From: Agrypnia vestita
Taxonomy: Eukaryota; Arthropoda; Insecta; Trichoptera; Phryganeidae
Length of the DNA stretch: 64,000 nt
Assembly (NCBI GenBank): GCA_016648135.1
Contig: JADDOH010002135.1
Location: 124,001 to 188,000 of the forward strand
Direction: 5' to 3'
Shown: one piece after another, positions 32,572-43,030 of the stretch
How positions within the stretch are numbered: position 1 is the stretch's first letter
Layout: each line of letters starts with the position of its first letter
The notes under the pieces: model-generated
Seen by the model: the letters and a program-made list of their open reading frames with translations, nothing else
What the model was told of the DNA's origin: nothing
Database searches by the model: none
Translations under genes and position numbers: made by a program

Positions 32572-32690
32572 ATTGTGGGCTTAAAGCTCATAGGTTGTAA
32601 GCCCTGAGCCATCCTATAAGAGTCTTCTACCCACTTTTCTCATATGTAAATTAGCTTCGTCTCTATGAGACTACTATAATTTATCTTTAA
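32572..32690. repeat. MITE family D end
   Basis: Contains GGTTGTAAGCCCTGAGCCAT, GTCTTCTACCCACTTTTCTC and CGTCTCTATGAGAC in family order, without the GATCACTTAAG core. Confidence 0.5.
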
Positions 32691-33052
32691 TGAAGTACCT
32701 AACTTAAATTCTACTCTATTTGTATGTAAATCATTCTTGTTGAAGGATGGCTCAATTCTTGGAATTATGGATTTCTTTAAATTCTTGGAATCTTGGATTA
32801 TGAATGATGTACGTATGTACAAGACCAAGTGTTAAATAACACAATTACCGACATCTCTCAACACCATGGCAAGTTATTGAGCTTTCTGAAATTAACATCT
32901 CTTGCGCTCGATCATCTGGGCCAGCTGCTTTGGCGATAATTTTATCGCCCTCGGTGCATCGCTTCCGATACTTGCAACTGTTGCATACGGGTCATTGCAT
33001 AATTTCATAATTAACTCGCATTCCTGCACCGTTTAGTTCCAACACGGCAATT

Positions 33053-33073
33053 AAGGGGGGCGGGGGGGGGGGG
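33053..33073. repeat. Poly-G tract
   Basis: Two G runs (6 and 12 bases) separated by one C; could form a quadruplex. Confidence 0.8.
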
Positions 33074-33238
33074 AATTCCTCCACGGAGTGTTTACCTGGG
33101 TGGGGTGCTCTGAGCTTAGACTTGTTTCCTTGTTTGTTCGCCACTGTCGATGGTAATGTTTTCATAGAAAAGTGGAAACAGATCATTTATTTATTTATTT
33201 ATTTCTTTCTTTTAAATTTATTTATACATGTAAATGAA

Positions 33239-33281
33239 GGTAGTTGCTTCACTAGACAATGTCTGTTCTGAAGCAACTACC
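33239..33281. repeat. 12-bp perfect hairpin beside mariner copy 1
   Basis: GGTAGTTGCTTC and its exact complement GAAGCAACTACC are separated by 19 nt. Confidence 0.85.
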
Positions 33282-33352
33282 TGTACAGTTTTTTTTTTAA
33301 GTTTGGACATTAGCAAGATATAATATATATAATACACATATATACACACATA

Positions 33353-34636
33353 TTAGGTCCTTACATATGAAATTGAGGTTTAGTATGGGAGGAACATAAA
33401 GCCGATTTTTTTTTATTATAATATGTTTATTTAATCAAAGTATGTATCATTGCTATCTATGCACTTTTGCCATCTCAAAGGTAGTTCATCGATCCCTTTA
33501 CTAAAAAAACCATTCGGACGGGAATCAATAAAATCTTTGAAGGCGGTTTGGACTGCCCCATCGGAGTTGAATTTTTTCCTTTGCAAGAAGTTATCCAAAT
33601 TTCGAAAAAAATGGTAATCTGTTGGGGCAAGGTCCGGAGAGTACGGTGGATGTCTTAGACATTCCAATTGAAGCTCCTCTAATTTGGTAGCCGTCTGTTG
33701 TGCAGTGTGTGGTCTAGCGTTATCATGAAGCAGCAGTGGCCTAGAGCGATTAACCAGCCTCGATTGTTTAGCAGCTAGCTTTTCCATCATGGTTTGCAGT
33801 TGCTGACAAAAGACATCTGCCGTAATCGTCTGGCCAGATTTAAGAAAGCTATAGTGAACGACACCAGCACTAGTCCACCAAACGCTCACAAGTAACTTTT
33901 TTGGAGTCAATTTTCGCTTGGGGCATGGTTTGGCTGGATCGGCAGGGTTCAGCAATTGCGATGAGCGCTTCCAATTATCGTACAGGATCCACTTTTCAAC
34001 ACAGGTAATGATTCGATTTAAAATCCTTCATTATTGTGCCGGTTGAGTAATGCAACGCAGCAGTCAACGCGCGTTTGTTGATTTGCTTCACTCAATTCGT
34101 GAGGTACCCACCTTTCAAGCTTTTTCACCTTACCAATTTGTTTCAAGTGGATTAAAACAGTTTTATCACTAACACCGCAGCCTGCAGCTAACTCGGATGT
34201 GGTTTGCGATGGATCCGCTTCCACAATAGCCTTCAATTCTTCATTATCAACTTTGGTCTCCGGCCGTCCACGGGGCTTGTTCTGCAGGTCGAAATTTCCA
34301 GAACGAAACGTTGGAACCAAAAACGCACTGTGTTTTCTTTTGCGGCACCGTCGCCATACACATCATTAATCCTTCGAGCCGTTTCTGCAGCACTGGTGCC
34401 ACGGTGGAACTCGTACTCGTAAATAACGCGATATTTCAAGTTTTTCATTTTGTAAACTGAGTGACGCAAAGAAAAAAACAATTGAGGAAAAAACAAAAGA
34501 ATTATAATTTTCAAAACACAAATACATGAGTAAATAGCTGTATAAATTTGAATTTGGAATTCCTAGCCAAAGAGAAGATATTTGAGATCAAATTTGCCAG
34601 TACGGCAAAACCTCAATTTCATATGTAAGGACCTAA
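33353..34636 (-). mobile_element. mariner element, copy 1
   Basis: The 1,284-bp element starts TTAGGTCCTTACATATGAAA at the left and ends with the exact complement of that sequence at the right. It is flanked by TA on both sides (33351-33352 and 34637-34638), the mariner target duplication. It inserted into a TA/CA microsatellite that continues on both sides. It encodes one transposase reading frame on the minus strand. The ends are intact, so it could still be moved by a transposase made elsewhere. A copy of the same length lies at 46.75 kb. Confidence 0.95.
33431..34448 (-). pseudogene. mariner transposase, copy 1 (broken)
   Basis: The frame would encode about 339 residues, usual for mariner. 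Start is taken at the ATG giving MKNLKYRVIYEYEFHRGTSA; an upstream in-frame ATG adds 22 unlikely residues. The N-terminal half holds the two helix-turn-helix motifs that bind the inverted repeats. The WVPHEL linker motif is present. The C-terminal half holds HDNARPH and YSPDLAPTDYHFF, with 34 residues between the second and third catalytic aspartates (D34D). Lesions: a one-base deletion near 34,305, another near 34,024, and the first catalytic Asp replaced by Val (TCVEKW; codon GTT at 33998-34000). The last would abolish catalysis even if the frame were open. Similarity to Hsmar1-type transposases suggests the cecropia subfamily, tentatively. Confidence 0.92.
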
Positions 34637-34643
34637 TATATTC

Positions 34644-34674
<31 letters not shown>

Positions 34675-34700
34675 CATACACACACACATATATATAATAT
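34637..34700. repeat. TA/CA microsatellite at the mariner target
   Basis: Alternating TA then CA repeats; the left part of the same tract is at about 33,312-33,352. Confidence 0.85.
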
Positions 34701-35099
34701 TAGCAATAAGATTTTTATATTGTAAGTAAGAAATAAAACACAAACAAAAGGTTATATATTAGAGAATTATACATTTAGACATTGTATATAGGGAGTAAAA
34801 TCATTCAAACAGAAGCCAACAAAGCGGTTACCAAATGTAGGCAGACTACAAAACGAAAGCAATGTGTCATACGTGACAGCTTTAATTTCATTGCAAATCA
34901 ATTTTGTGACTGTATTAATATGGACTGTATTGACTATATTAATATGGATGACACATTGGTCTCATTTTTTGTCCTACCCACACCAAAGAGCCACCTTGTT
35001 ATTTTATGCTTGAATTTATTATTGATCTAAAACAAGAAGAAGAAGAAAAGATAATCATGTTTTGGGGATAATGGTCTCGAAATAAAATAGTTAAAATAT
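34701..35099. other. Unassigned DNA
   Basis: An 82-codon ORF (34782-35030) has no known motif. A repeated word TATTAATATGGA occurs twice at 34.91-34.95 kb. Confidence 0.35.
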
Positions 35100-35229
35100 G
35101 GCAAATTCTGTACAACCAGCTTTCTATACTAATAATAAATTAGAGAATTTTATATTAAATAACGAGGGTAAAGAAATCTGTGGTATACATAATAAATCAA
35201 TCTGTAATGAACATAATAGTTTTTTTATA

Positions 35230-35625
35230 GAAATTTTAATATTAGAATCATGGAATACTTAAATATGTTTAAATGCGCAAGATGTTTAAATAGCAATAAC
35301 TCTTTTGAATTTTCTGATCAACTTATGGAAGCAAAGCATTCTTTTTATATTTGTAAGGATTAGCAAATTTTATATACTCTTAACATAGGATTACAGTTAG
35401 ATAAATTAGAAATTGTAAAAAGTTTTAATTGCAAATTAAATATAAATAACCAGGTTATTTTTGCAAATAGTTACCTTTTAAATTTATTTTCACTTAGTTC
35501 TTAATTATTTATTCAACTCTGTTATGTCTAAACTTCAAATTTTAATTTTTAGCTGTATCCCGATGAAGGGACCTTTGGCCCCGAAACGTGTTGATAATTC
35601 AATAAATTAGTGGTTTGTATAAAAG
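35230..35625 (+). pseudogene. Penelope-like element C-terminus and terminal region, copy 1
   Basis: Interrupted reading gives NNSFEFSDQLMEAKHSFYIC, then after a stop QILYTLNIGLQLDKLEIVKS. This resembles the segment at the C-terminal end of Penelope-like polyproteins, downstream of the GIY-YIG endonuclease core. It is followed by ATGAAGGGACCTTTGG and CCCGAAACGTGTTGA and an AT-rich end, typical of the element's terminal region. The same order is found at 38.46-38.57 kb. Non-functional remnant. Confidence 0.6.
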
Positions 35626-35870
35626 TATTTTCTTATTAAGGCGGCGCATTCACTGCAAATGCGTATTTCGGCGTTTTTGTTCGAAAATGTGGGTTTTTAT
35701 TATTTAGAACGTTTGCTAGACTACATTTTTAGGACGATAGATTTGATAAAACTTTTGTTCTTACATAAAATGATAAGCTGAACATTATTAACAATAATTT
35801 AAAAATATATAAGCATTAACTGACAGGCTGCGGCCAAAAAATTCGTTTTCAGTGTTATAGAAAAAATTTA

Positions 35871-36285
35871 GATTCCGTCGTAATTCTGTCCAATGTTCAT
35901 TAAAAATTTAAAACCTCACAACAATGAGCGCAAAAAAGGTAATTCAAAACAATTTCCAGATTGATAGCACCAAAAATTTGTAAGTATCGCATTGATTGTT
36001 GAACATCATAAAAGTAGATTATTTCATGAATGAATTTTGGCTTTATTTTATATTATTAAGTATATATTAAGACTTATATATTTTCAGTATATATAAGTAG
36101 ATTTAAACAAATACCTAATAAAATAAAATGTCAATCTACAATGTTGCTCAACCAATTGAAAAAAAGTATTTTATATCAATTCTGTCGTAATTCAGTCGAA
36201 TGTTTGTCGAAAATTTAAAACCCCACGACGATGAGTGCAAAAAGAGGTAATTCAAAACAATTTGGAGATTGATCGCAGCTGTCGG
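35871..36285. repeat. Pair of ~105-bp direct repeats
   Basis: Copies at about 35,871-35,975 and 36,175-36,280 share TCGTAATTC, AATTTAAAACC(T/C)CAC, ATGAGYGCAAAAA and GGTAATTCAAAACAATTT. About 200 bp of AT-rich sequence separates them. The right copy runs into a GC-rich block. Confidence 0.7.
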
Positions 36286-36480
36286 GGTAATTGTCGAGCC
36301 GGGTTTATGGAAACTCAAATATCGCGTGCGACTCGCCGAGCGGACACTTTTTGTCCGCGCGGCGCTCGTACTCACAATCAACACATGCCCGGAGAGATAT
36401 CAAACGGGTTTTCCTCCTACCGCTCGATAAGGATTGTTTTCTGCTTAAACAAATACGTATTGCTTTTCTTTGTGTCCCGC
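36286..36480. other. GC-richer block after direct repeat
   Basis: Contains GTCGAGCCGGGTTTATGG and CCGCGCGGCGCTCGTACTC. Short ORFs in two frames have no recognised domain. Unassigned. Confidence 0.3.
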
Positions 36481-36772
36481 GGATAATGAATCATTAAACA
36501 AATGGTGGAATTTTTGCAATGACGCGCGACGAATACAGTTAGTGTTTTGTGGTGCGGACAAAGTCAACTGGTGGCATTTCTCAACTCGGGGAACCCTCTG
36601 TTTTTAATAAAATAATATTAAAAAGGGAATATTAATACGAAGGAATCGTTAGCCCTGAAATACTTTGATATTTTCAATATGTAAATAACAAAGTGTATTT
36701 TAGCAATTATATTAATAATAGAATGTTCTTAGGTTTTCACGGCCACTGAGAATCTCCTTGTTTGTGTCTTGT

Positions 36773-36848
36773 GGGGTATTATGCCGTGTTATTAGGACCT
36801 TTCTGGCACGAAAGGCCAGAAAAGTCGTAATAACACGGCTAATACCCC
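36773..36848. repeat. Penelope-like terminal hairpin
   Basis: Left GGGGTATTATGCCGTGTTAT and right ATAACACGGCTAATACCCC pair over more than 30 bp around ACGAAAGGCC. The words match the terminal region of the Penelope-like remnant at 59.99 kb (GGGGTATAACGCCGCG). Confidence 0.65.
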
Positions 36849-37462
36849 AGAAGATATATTAATAATGTCACTACAAAATCATTTTGCTCTTAGGAAGAAA
36901 AAATTATATTTTATTATTAATACTTTTAATATTTAAAGCGTGCACCTAATGGTCAGACATTTTAACGAAATGTTATTTATAGTATATGGTTATAGATAAC
37001 ATTTTGTTAGAATAATATTTATTTATTTCTCAACAGTATATTATTTTACAATAGCAAGAAACAATACACAATGGGTAAACCAATTATAGAGATTCACAAT
37101 ATAAAACAAAATATAATGAAGGAAAATATAAAACATGCCATAATGAAGCAAAGTACAAAATAAAGCAAATGGAAGTGGGAATGAGAGGAATAGGGAAAGG
37201 TGGCTGGAGTTTGAGCTAAGGGGGGAGGAAACAGAAATGCAGTGTAGTGTAGATGTATAGACGACTCTTTTTTTAGTACCAACCATTCGTTTCTTTAGTT
37301 ATCTTCTCCCATACTGGTACATAAATGCTAAACGACAGAACCTCCCCTATATGAACATATTAATGAGTTGTCTTTAACTAAGTTAACTAGTTTAATTATA
37401 TCTTTAAATGATCTAGATATTTTTTCATAGTTCAATTACTTCAATTATAATAAACCATATCA

Positions 37463-37660
37463 TATGTGGGGTATAAAAGCAAAGGCAGCGATATCAAGAA
37501 AACAAATTGAATGCAGTCTTCGAGGATTATTAATTTATGATGTTCTGAATTCGAGATTTTATAGGAAATATAGCCTATAAATGTATAGGAAACATGATTT
37601 TGGAAGAACTAAACACATGAAAACTAGAAAAGATATTGCTGCCTTTGCTTTTATACGCCA
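37463..37660. mobile_element. Palindromic MITE family B copy
   Basis: Starts GTGGGGTATAAAAGCAAAGG and ends with the complement of GTGGCGTATAAAAGCAAAGG. Shorter interior than the 17.5-kb copy. Confidence 0.75.
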
Positions 37661-37667
37661 CTTATGA

Positions 37668-37800
37668 GGGTTATAAAAGTAAAGGCAGCAATATCCAAAA
37701 AAATTAAAAAAATAGTTTGAATGCAGTCACCTAGGAACGCTACTAATTTAGAATGTACTGAATTCTATATATTACATGTCCCTTCTAAAATCACCTTATG
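37668..37800. mobile_element. MITE family B, second copy in tandem (one arm)
   Basis: GGTTATAAAAGTAAAGGCAG begins only about 10 bp after the previous copy ends; the right arm is missing. Confidence 0.65.
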
Positions 37801-38455
37801 AGCTATTTTTTTATATTTTTATTTTTTATATCAAAGAAAACAGTTTCGCACCTTGTTTATACTTGAATAAGCTGTTTGTTAATAAGCAATAACTTCAGAT
37901 TTTTACTTGATATTATGGTAAACACATAAAATGTAGGAATAAACTTAGAAGATATTGATATTCAAATCTAAAATAAAAAAAATTATGGTTAGGTGGATAT
38001 ATTTTGATACTCAACGACTTATTTCAGCCCTCATCTCTTCTTCCCTCCCGTTCCCTTTGGATATATTTTATCATTATTTTTTTAATCTTTTTTACCGATC
38101 AAATTGTAAAATTCTTGTTTTTCAAATTGACCTACGGGTCATATGAGATAATCCAAAAAGCAAAGATCGCTCAGCTCTGAAAAATATACAAATAATTGTA
38201 AATATGTTTTTAAACACGTAGTAGCGTAATGTATTTTTCCAACACAATCACATTTAAGCATTTATCATATATGTTCATGAACTTTTAAATCCCGTTGTAA
38301 CCGTATTAATTTTTTTTTTTTTTTTAAAGCTAAGTGGTTTGTATTTTTCAAATTACTCCCGCGGGATTGGCAATGCGTGGTTTTCTATTCTATACCGTGA
38401 TATTTCTTACATTAAATGATTGTCTGTGATTTACAGCTCATCTTTAAACTGTGTT
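37801..38455. other. AT-rich region, no gene seen
   Basis: A poly-T run of 17 bases lies near 38.31 kb. Nothing else recognised. Confidence 0.4.
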
Positions 38456-39000
38456 TTTCTCAATACTTATTCTGAATATTATAATCATCTTTTCGAAACG
38501 AACCATTCATTTGATATTAATAAGGCATTGGAAATTTTACATACAAATGACACAGGATTACAGTAAGATAAATTAGAATAATAATAATAATAATTGGATA
38601 ACTTGTATAGCGCCGTTTTCGCGAATACTCACCTCAAGGGCGCTTTACACAGAAAAATTACAAAACAACTTACTGCTAGAAAAGAAAAAACTTATGTACT
38701 ATTACTTATTCACTAGGTGGCATGCAAGAAATGGAATTAAAATTGAGTACTATAATAGTTGGGAGTGCCTGAAAGAATTAGGTATTTTCGCGGAGTGCAC
38801 AATAGGAGTGGAAAACATTAGCTAGCGTTGTTGTGGTCAGATTCTGTAGGTTTTTATAGAAATATGTATTATAAATTAGAAAGTGTTAAGCAAATATCTC
38901 TAAGCGAAAGGAACAACGGAATGAGTAAAAAAATGCAGGTCTTCAGGAGAGCCAAAACAAAATACGGAAATTTCGTTTATTTAGGAAATATCTCTTAAAG
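38456..39000 (+). pseudogene. Penelope-like element C-terminal fragment, copy 2 (interrupted)
   Basis: Reads NHLFETNHSFDINKALEILH, then TNDTGLQ, a stop, DKLE and, across the inserted LINE, ESVKQISLSER. The left part parallels copy 1 at 35.3 kb. The LINE at 38,579-38,870 splits it. It is decayed. Confidence 0.6.
38579..38870 (-). mobile_element. CR1/L2-like LINE 3' end with 11-bp target duplication
   Basis: A 292-bp 5'-truncated copy: (ATT)n tail, ACTTGTATAGCGCCG motif, then the 3' untranslated blocks ACTAGGTGGCATGCAAG and TAATAGTTGGGAGTGCC shared with 7.2 kb. It is flanked by the perfect direct repeat ATAAATTAGAA at 38568-38578 and 38871-38881, proof of retrotransposition into the Penelope-like remnant. 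Confidence 0.85.
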
Positions 39001-39869
39001 CCTTTATTATTTCTTGCAAAATTGTTCAAATCACGTGATTTGTCCTTTTTCAAAATATTAAAAAAGAATAGCATTATATTTTATTTTCTGAATCATCTTA
39101 TTTTCGCTTCTAGATATGTATCTAAAGAAAAACTCTGCATACTTAACTCAAAATTCGATTTTATTTACTCATTTCGTTGTTCTTTTCGCCCACACACATT
39201 ACGAATAACCAAATCTTTATTGCAAGTAGTTTCCTATTAAATGTTGATTATTTAATGAATAGTAAGAATTTTTTTATTAACATGTATATATGTTAGCTCA
39301 AAGTTATTTTGCTATTATTAATAAAGTTATTTTTTATCTTTTGCTAAATTCATCCAATTGAAATAATCAATACCCCTGTGACATAATGTACCATTTTAAA
39401 TGTTATTATGAATTGGAGTGATGTATCTAATTTTTTTTTTTGTTCCAGGTAAGCTACTTTTTGTCTGCTGGCTTCTTGAAATAACCATTGCGATCATCCC
39501 ATCAAAGTAATGTATAAATACAAGTTTTAATTAAAGGCCCCTACTTAAAATGCCCTGTGGTTTCTAACCATTTCAAACAAGTACCTATTTTTTTTTTAAA
39601 TTTAATTGAAAAAATGTCGCTTTAAAAATGAATATTTTTATTCAGTTCGATTAATTATTTATATTTGAACATGAGTTTTCACTCCTACGTAACAATTTAA
39701 TAAAAATATATTCATATTTTAAGTGTTGCTTTATCTTATGGAAAAATAACCACTTTGTGTTAAGCGAGTGTTTTTGAATTTTTCGTAAAGTGAACGATAT
39801 TTTCATATCGTACCCTTGGAACAACAATATATATCATTTAACATTTACGTCTTATTTTCATCGTGATTG
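39001..39869. other. AT-rich region with an unrecognised 72-codon ORF
   Basis: The ORF at 39022-39240 ends in FRCSFRPHTLRITKSLL, reminiscent of retroelement tails, but I cannot assign it. The rest is AT-rich. Confidence 0.3.
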
Positions 39870-40135
39870 TTAGAGTTTTCTGGGATATTCCGCCATGTTT
39901 CTCCTATAAGCCAATGAGTCACTATGCACGTCTTGTTATCTTGAGATCTTTAAGCACCCGGTAAACATCGATAGAGATGATGGTCTCAAACTGAAAACAT
40001 GGAAAAATCATGGTATCCCGCTTTCGACACGGTTTTGCAAGCCAATAATACTTATCCACGAAAACATCAATAATCCTGATAGTGGACCCTGCAATGGAAG
40101 GTCGTAGAAACACGGCAGAATTTTCCCAAAAAATT
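39870..40135 (+). pseudogene. Penelope-like element fragment, copy 3
   Basis: Reads EIFKHPVNIDRDDGLKLKT, nearly the same as EIYKHPININRDDGLKLKT in the GIY-YIG endonuclease remnant at 60.3 kb. It is followed by the terminal region with GGACCCTGCAATGGAAGG, GTAGAAACACGGCAGA and a partial inverted repeat to the left end (TTCTGGGATATTCCGCCATG). Confidence 0.7.
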
Positions 40136-40261
40136 CAAACTTAATAATATATATTGTACTTTAAAATTTTGAATATTAATTTTCGATTTCTTTCGTTGAG
40201 ATTGGGTCATCGCTTAGGAGTTGAGTTGAGTTTTTCTAAAGCTTAGTATAAGTGAAGATAC

Positions 40262-40873
40262 ATTATATATGTCTCACAGAGACGAAATTATATTTTCTTA
40301 TGGGAAAGTAGGTATGGAAGTTTTCGGGTGTTCATAGGGCTTACGACTAATCGTACGGCTGGCTTAAGTGATCATTTTATACAATGTAACGTTCACCATT
40401 TCCACCCGTAATAGAACACCACGTCTATAAAATTGTTGAAGTTGTATATATTTAAATTTTACCACCTGTTTCGTATATGTGTTGTAATAATCATTGGCGC
40501 GACCGACATCCAAAGCTTGTTCATTCCCCTTAATTAACCACAGATGTCACTAATGAGATTTCTATTTTTATAATTGGAATTTTTTACGATTTGCATTTTT
40601 TAGAATTTCTTAATTTATTACAATTTGAATTATTGAATTTATTTCAATACATATACGAAACAGGTTGTAAAATTTAAATACATACAACTTCCAAAAATTT
40701 GATTGACGTGGTATTCTATCATGGGTGGAAATGGTGAACTTTACATTGTGCAAAGTGATCACTTAAGCCAGCCGTACGATAGATCGTAAGCCCTATGAAC
40801 ACCCCAAGACTTTCATACCTACTTTCTCATAAAAAAATATAATTTCGTCTCTGTGAGACGTTTATAATATATA
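40262..40873. mobile_element. Palindromic MITE family D, full-length copy
   Basis: Starts ATATGTCTCACAGAGACGAA and ends with the complement (TTCGTCTCTGTGAGACG). Each arm is about 200 bp and holds GATCACTTAAGCCAGC (or its complement), CCTACTTTC and a TTTCCACCC block. The spacer is AT-rich with inverted TATTTAAATTTTAC words. This copy defines the family. Confidence 0.8.
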
Positions 40874-41619
40874 TTTTGATCAATGATGTCCCTATGCCAA
40901 AACCAGTATTGTGTTGTGAAAAATTGGACAAGCTCAAAATATTCTTATTATAAATGCTACTAAAATATAGTGTTTTTTCTGGTTACCTCCAAAGTACTTG
41001 ATATGTTTGAAAAATTTATTTAAAAAATTGTTGAAATTTCACCAAAAAATATAATTTTGACCAAAATGTCAGATAATCTTTGTTGTTCCAAAAGCCCGAT
41101 ATGTTAACGAGTATCTCTGAATTTTTCCGAATGTAGACGATTTTGTCTTACGTAAACGAATATATCTGAATTTTTCGAAAAGTAAACAATATTATCATCC
41201 ATCCTGCCTTGTGCCTACATCAGTGGTTTCAGGGATAATAAACACCATGCTAGTGAAGTGGTCATTTCAAACAATATATACCAAGAAATGCTTTGTGACG
41301 CAAGTGTAAACACTACATTTGTTGATCAACATTGTCATTTCGCGGGCGTGTCCCAAAATAGAACTTTACTGACCTCACTGCGATTCTAGTGAAATTTTGT
41401 GGTTTGTTGTAACGTACGAGAGACAAGAATGTCAAATACACGGTCGTTTTATTTATTTTTCTTATCATTTATAAATAAAAGCACAGCTTTGTGTTTTGGC
41501 CTTTTTGTAAGCTCATTTCAAAGGAACGTATTACACCGAAGGGATCTTTTAGCCACGAATCCTTTAGCGCTGAACTTAAAATATTATTAAAAACGAATGC
41601 TATAAAAACTCCACTTTAA
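40874..41619. other. AT-rich region, no gene seen
   Basis: Unassigned, with repeated words of the type GAATTTTTCGAAAAGTAAAC. Confidence 0.35.
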
Positions 41620-42040
41620 AAAATAAATTATAGAGGTGTCATTACCAGTTACGAAAGCTATGTATACTAACTTGTTAATGACAATATAATCAGCAGATGT
41701 CTCTAGCAGAGACCATGGTAATGTATGAATGAATCTTGCTTCGAACTTATATGTATAACTCTCAAAAAATTTGTTAATGATAATATAATCAGCAGATGTC
41801 TCTATCAGAGACCGTAGTAATGTATGAATGAATCTTGATTCGAACATATATGTAGAACATTCAAAAAATTTGATAATGTATAGATGTTCTTACGATGGAA
41901 TTGGTGAACGTCGCATTCTCTAGAGCGATTACTTAAGCCAGCTCATACAGGTTGTAAGCCCTGAGCCAACGTATAAGAGACTTCCATCCATTTTTCTCAT
42001 ATATAAATAAACTTCGTCTCTGTGAGACTTCCGTAATTTT
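41620..42040. repeat. MITE family D variant with 99-bp tandem duplication
   Basis: A unit from about 41,671 to 41,769 is repeated from about 41,770 to 41,868. It contains AATATAATCAGCAGATGTCT and AATGTATGAATGAATCTTG. The family core GGCGATTACTTAAGCCAGC-like block and CGTCTCTGTGAGACTTC end follow. Confidence 0.65.
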
Positions 42041-42417
42041 TTCTTAATTAATTAAAATATTAATATTTTCTATGTTCTCCCTATGACGTCGTTTATTTTC
42101 ACATTGATTTTCTATATACTGAACCTCATACTGACCATGTTATATTTGAAAAATACGTTTTCTTGTTCATTTATGTAATATTATATATGTAATATTTTAA
42201 TAAGAATTTAAATGACAGACACTACGTTTTAGGTCGGATTTATTTCATTTCATTTCAGTACCGATAAATCTACGCACACATAATACGAGTACATTAATAT
42301 TATAGGTTTACTGTTTACAAGTTAGTTATAGGTTTACTGTCTCCGATTAAAGCATTCAATTATTTCGTCACTTTGGAATGCCAGGGCCTAAAGTAATTAA
42401 CTTTATTCAATTAATTA

Positions 42418-42536
42418 ATTTATTTATATCTGGATGACTTATATAGCGCCATTTTTATGTGTTCTCACAGCAAGAGCCTTTAAACAAAAAAAAAATTGAC
42501 AAATCAACTTACTGGCTAAAGAACTTGTTTATTTTT
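42418..42536 (-). pseudogene. CR1/L2-like LINE 3' end, left part
   Basis: ACTTATATAGCGCCATTTTT and the following block match the other LINE 3' ends. The sequence stops at the tRNA foldback element and resumes at about 43,195. Confidence 0.65.
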
Positions 42537-42601
42537 AATAACCAAATTAATTAATCAATTAGAAACACATACAGAAAAATCTAATTCACGAAAAAATATT
42601 T

Positions 42602-42675
42602 GGCTACTACCAGGATTCGAACTCGGGTCACCTCCTTTCCGGGGACGGTGCTCTGACCACTAAGCTATAGCAGCC
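42602..42675 (-). other. tRNA-like unit with near-complete cloverleaf
   Basis: On the minus strand: acceptor GCTGCTA pairs with TAGTAGC over 7 bp, D arm GCTT/GAGC, an anticodon-region stem (CACC/GGTG plus TCC/GGA with a bulge) and a T arm CCGAG-TTCGAAT-CCTGG with two weak pairs. A-box TAGCTTAGTGGTCAG and B-box GAGTTCGAATCC are good. The anticodon stem is irregular and no anticodon can be read with confidence, so this is a tRNA-derived module, not a proven tRNA gene. Confidence 0.6.
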
Positions 42676-42956
42676 TTGTACATTTCCATGAATATATCGA
42701 CCTTATATGTAATTCTCATTAATTGATTAATTTTTATTTTTGTCCATGGAGCAATCCACTTTTTTGATACGATAGTTCAAATTACTTTGAAATACTACCG
42801 ATAGATGGACGCCAGAATTAATTAATTAATTCATTTTTATTTGAACACACATTTGATACAACAGATATTATATTCAAGAACACATTCGTATTTGTGAAGT
42901 TGTAATTTTTCAGAATAAAGCTCTGTGAAATATTTTTAATAACCAAATTAATTATA

Positions 42957-43030
42957 GCTTATTATAGCTTAGTGGTCAGAGAACCGTCCCCGGAAAGGAG
43001 GTGACCCGAGTTCGAATCCCGGTAGTAGCC
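42957..43030 (+). other. tRNA-like unit, right arm
   Basis: Nearly the same as the left-arm unit but the 5' acceptor strand is altered (TATTATAGCTTAG), so the acceptor stem is lost. B-box GAGTTCGAATCC and the T arm CCGAG/CCCGG remain. Confidence 0.55.

Noticed and set aside
42602..42675. Functional tRNA gene
   Set aside because: Acceptor, D and T arms form, but the anticodon stem is irregular, T33 is absent and the unit belongs to a repeated foldback element.
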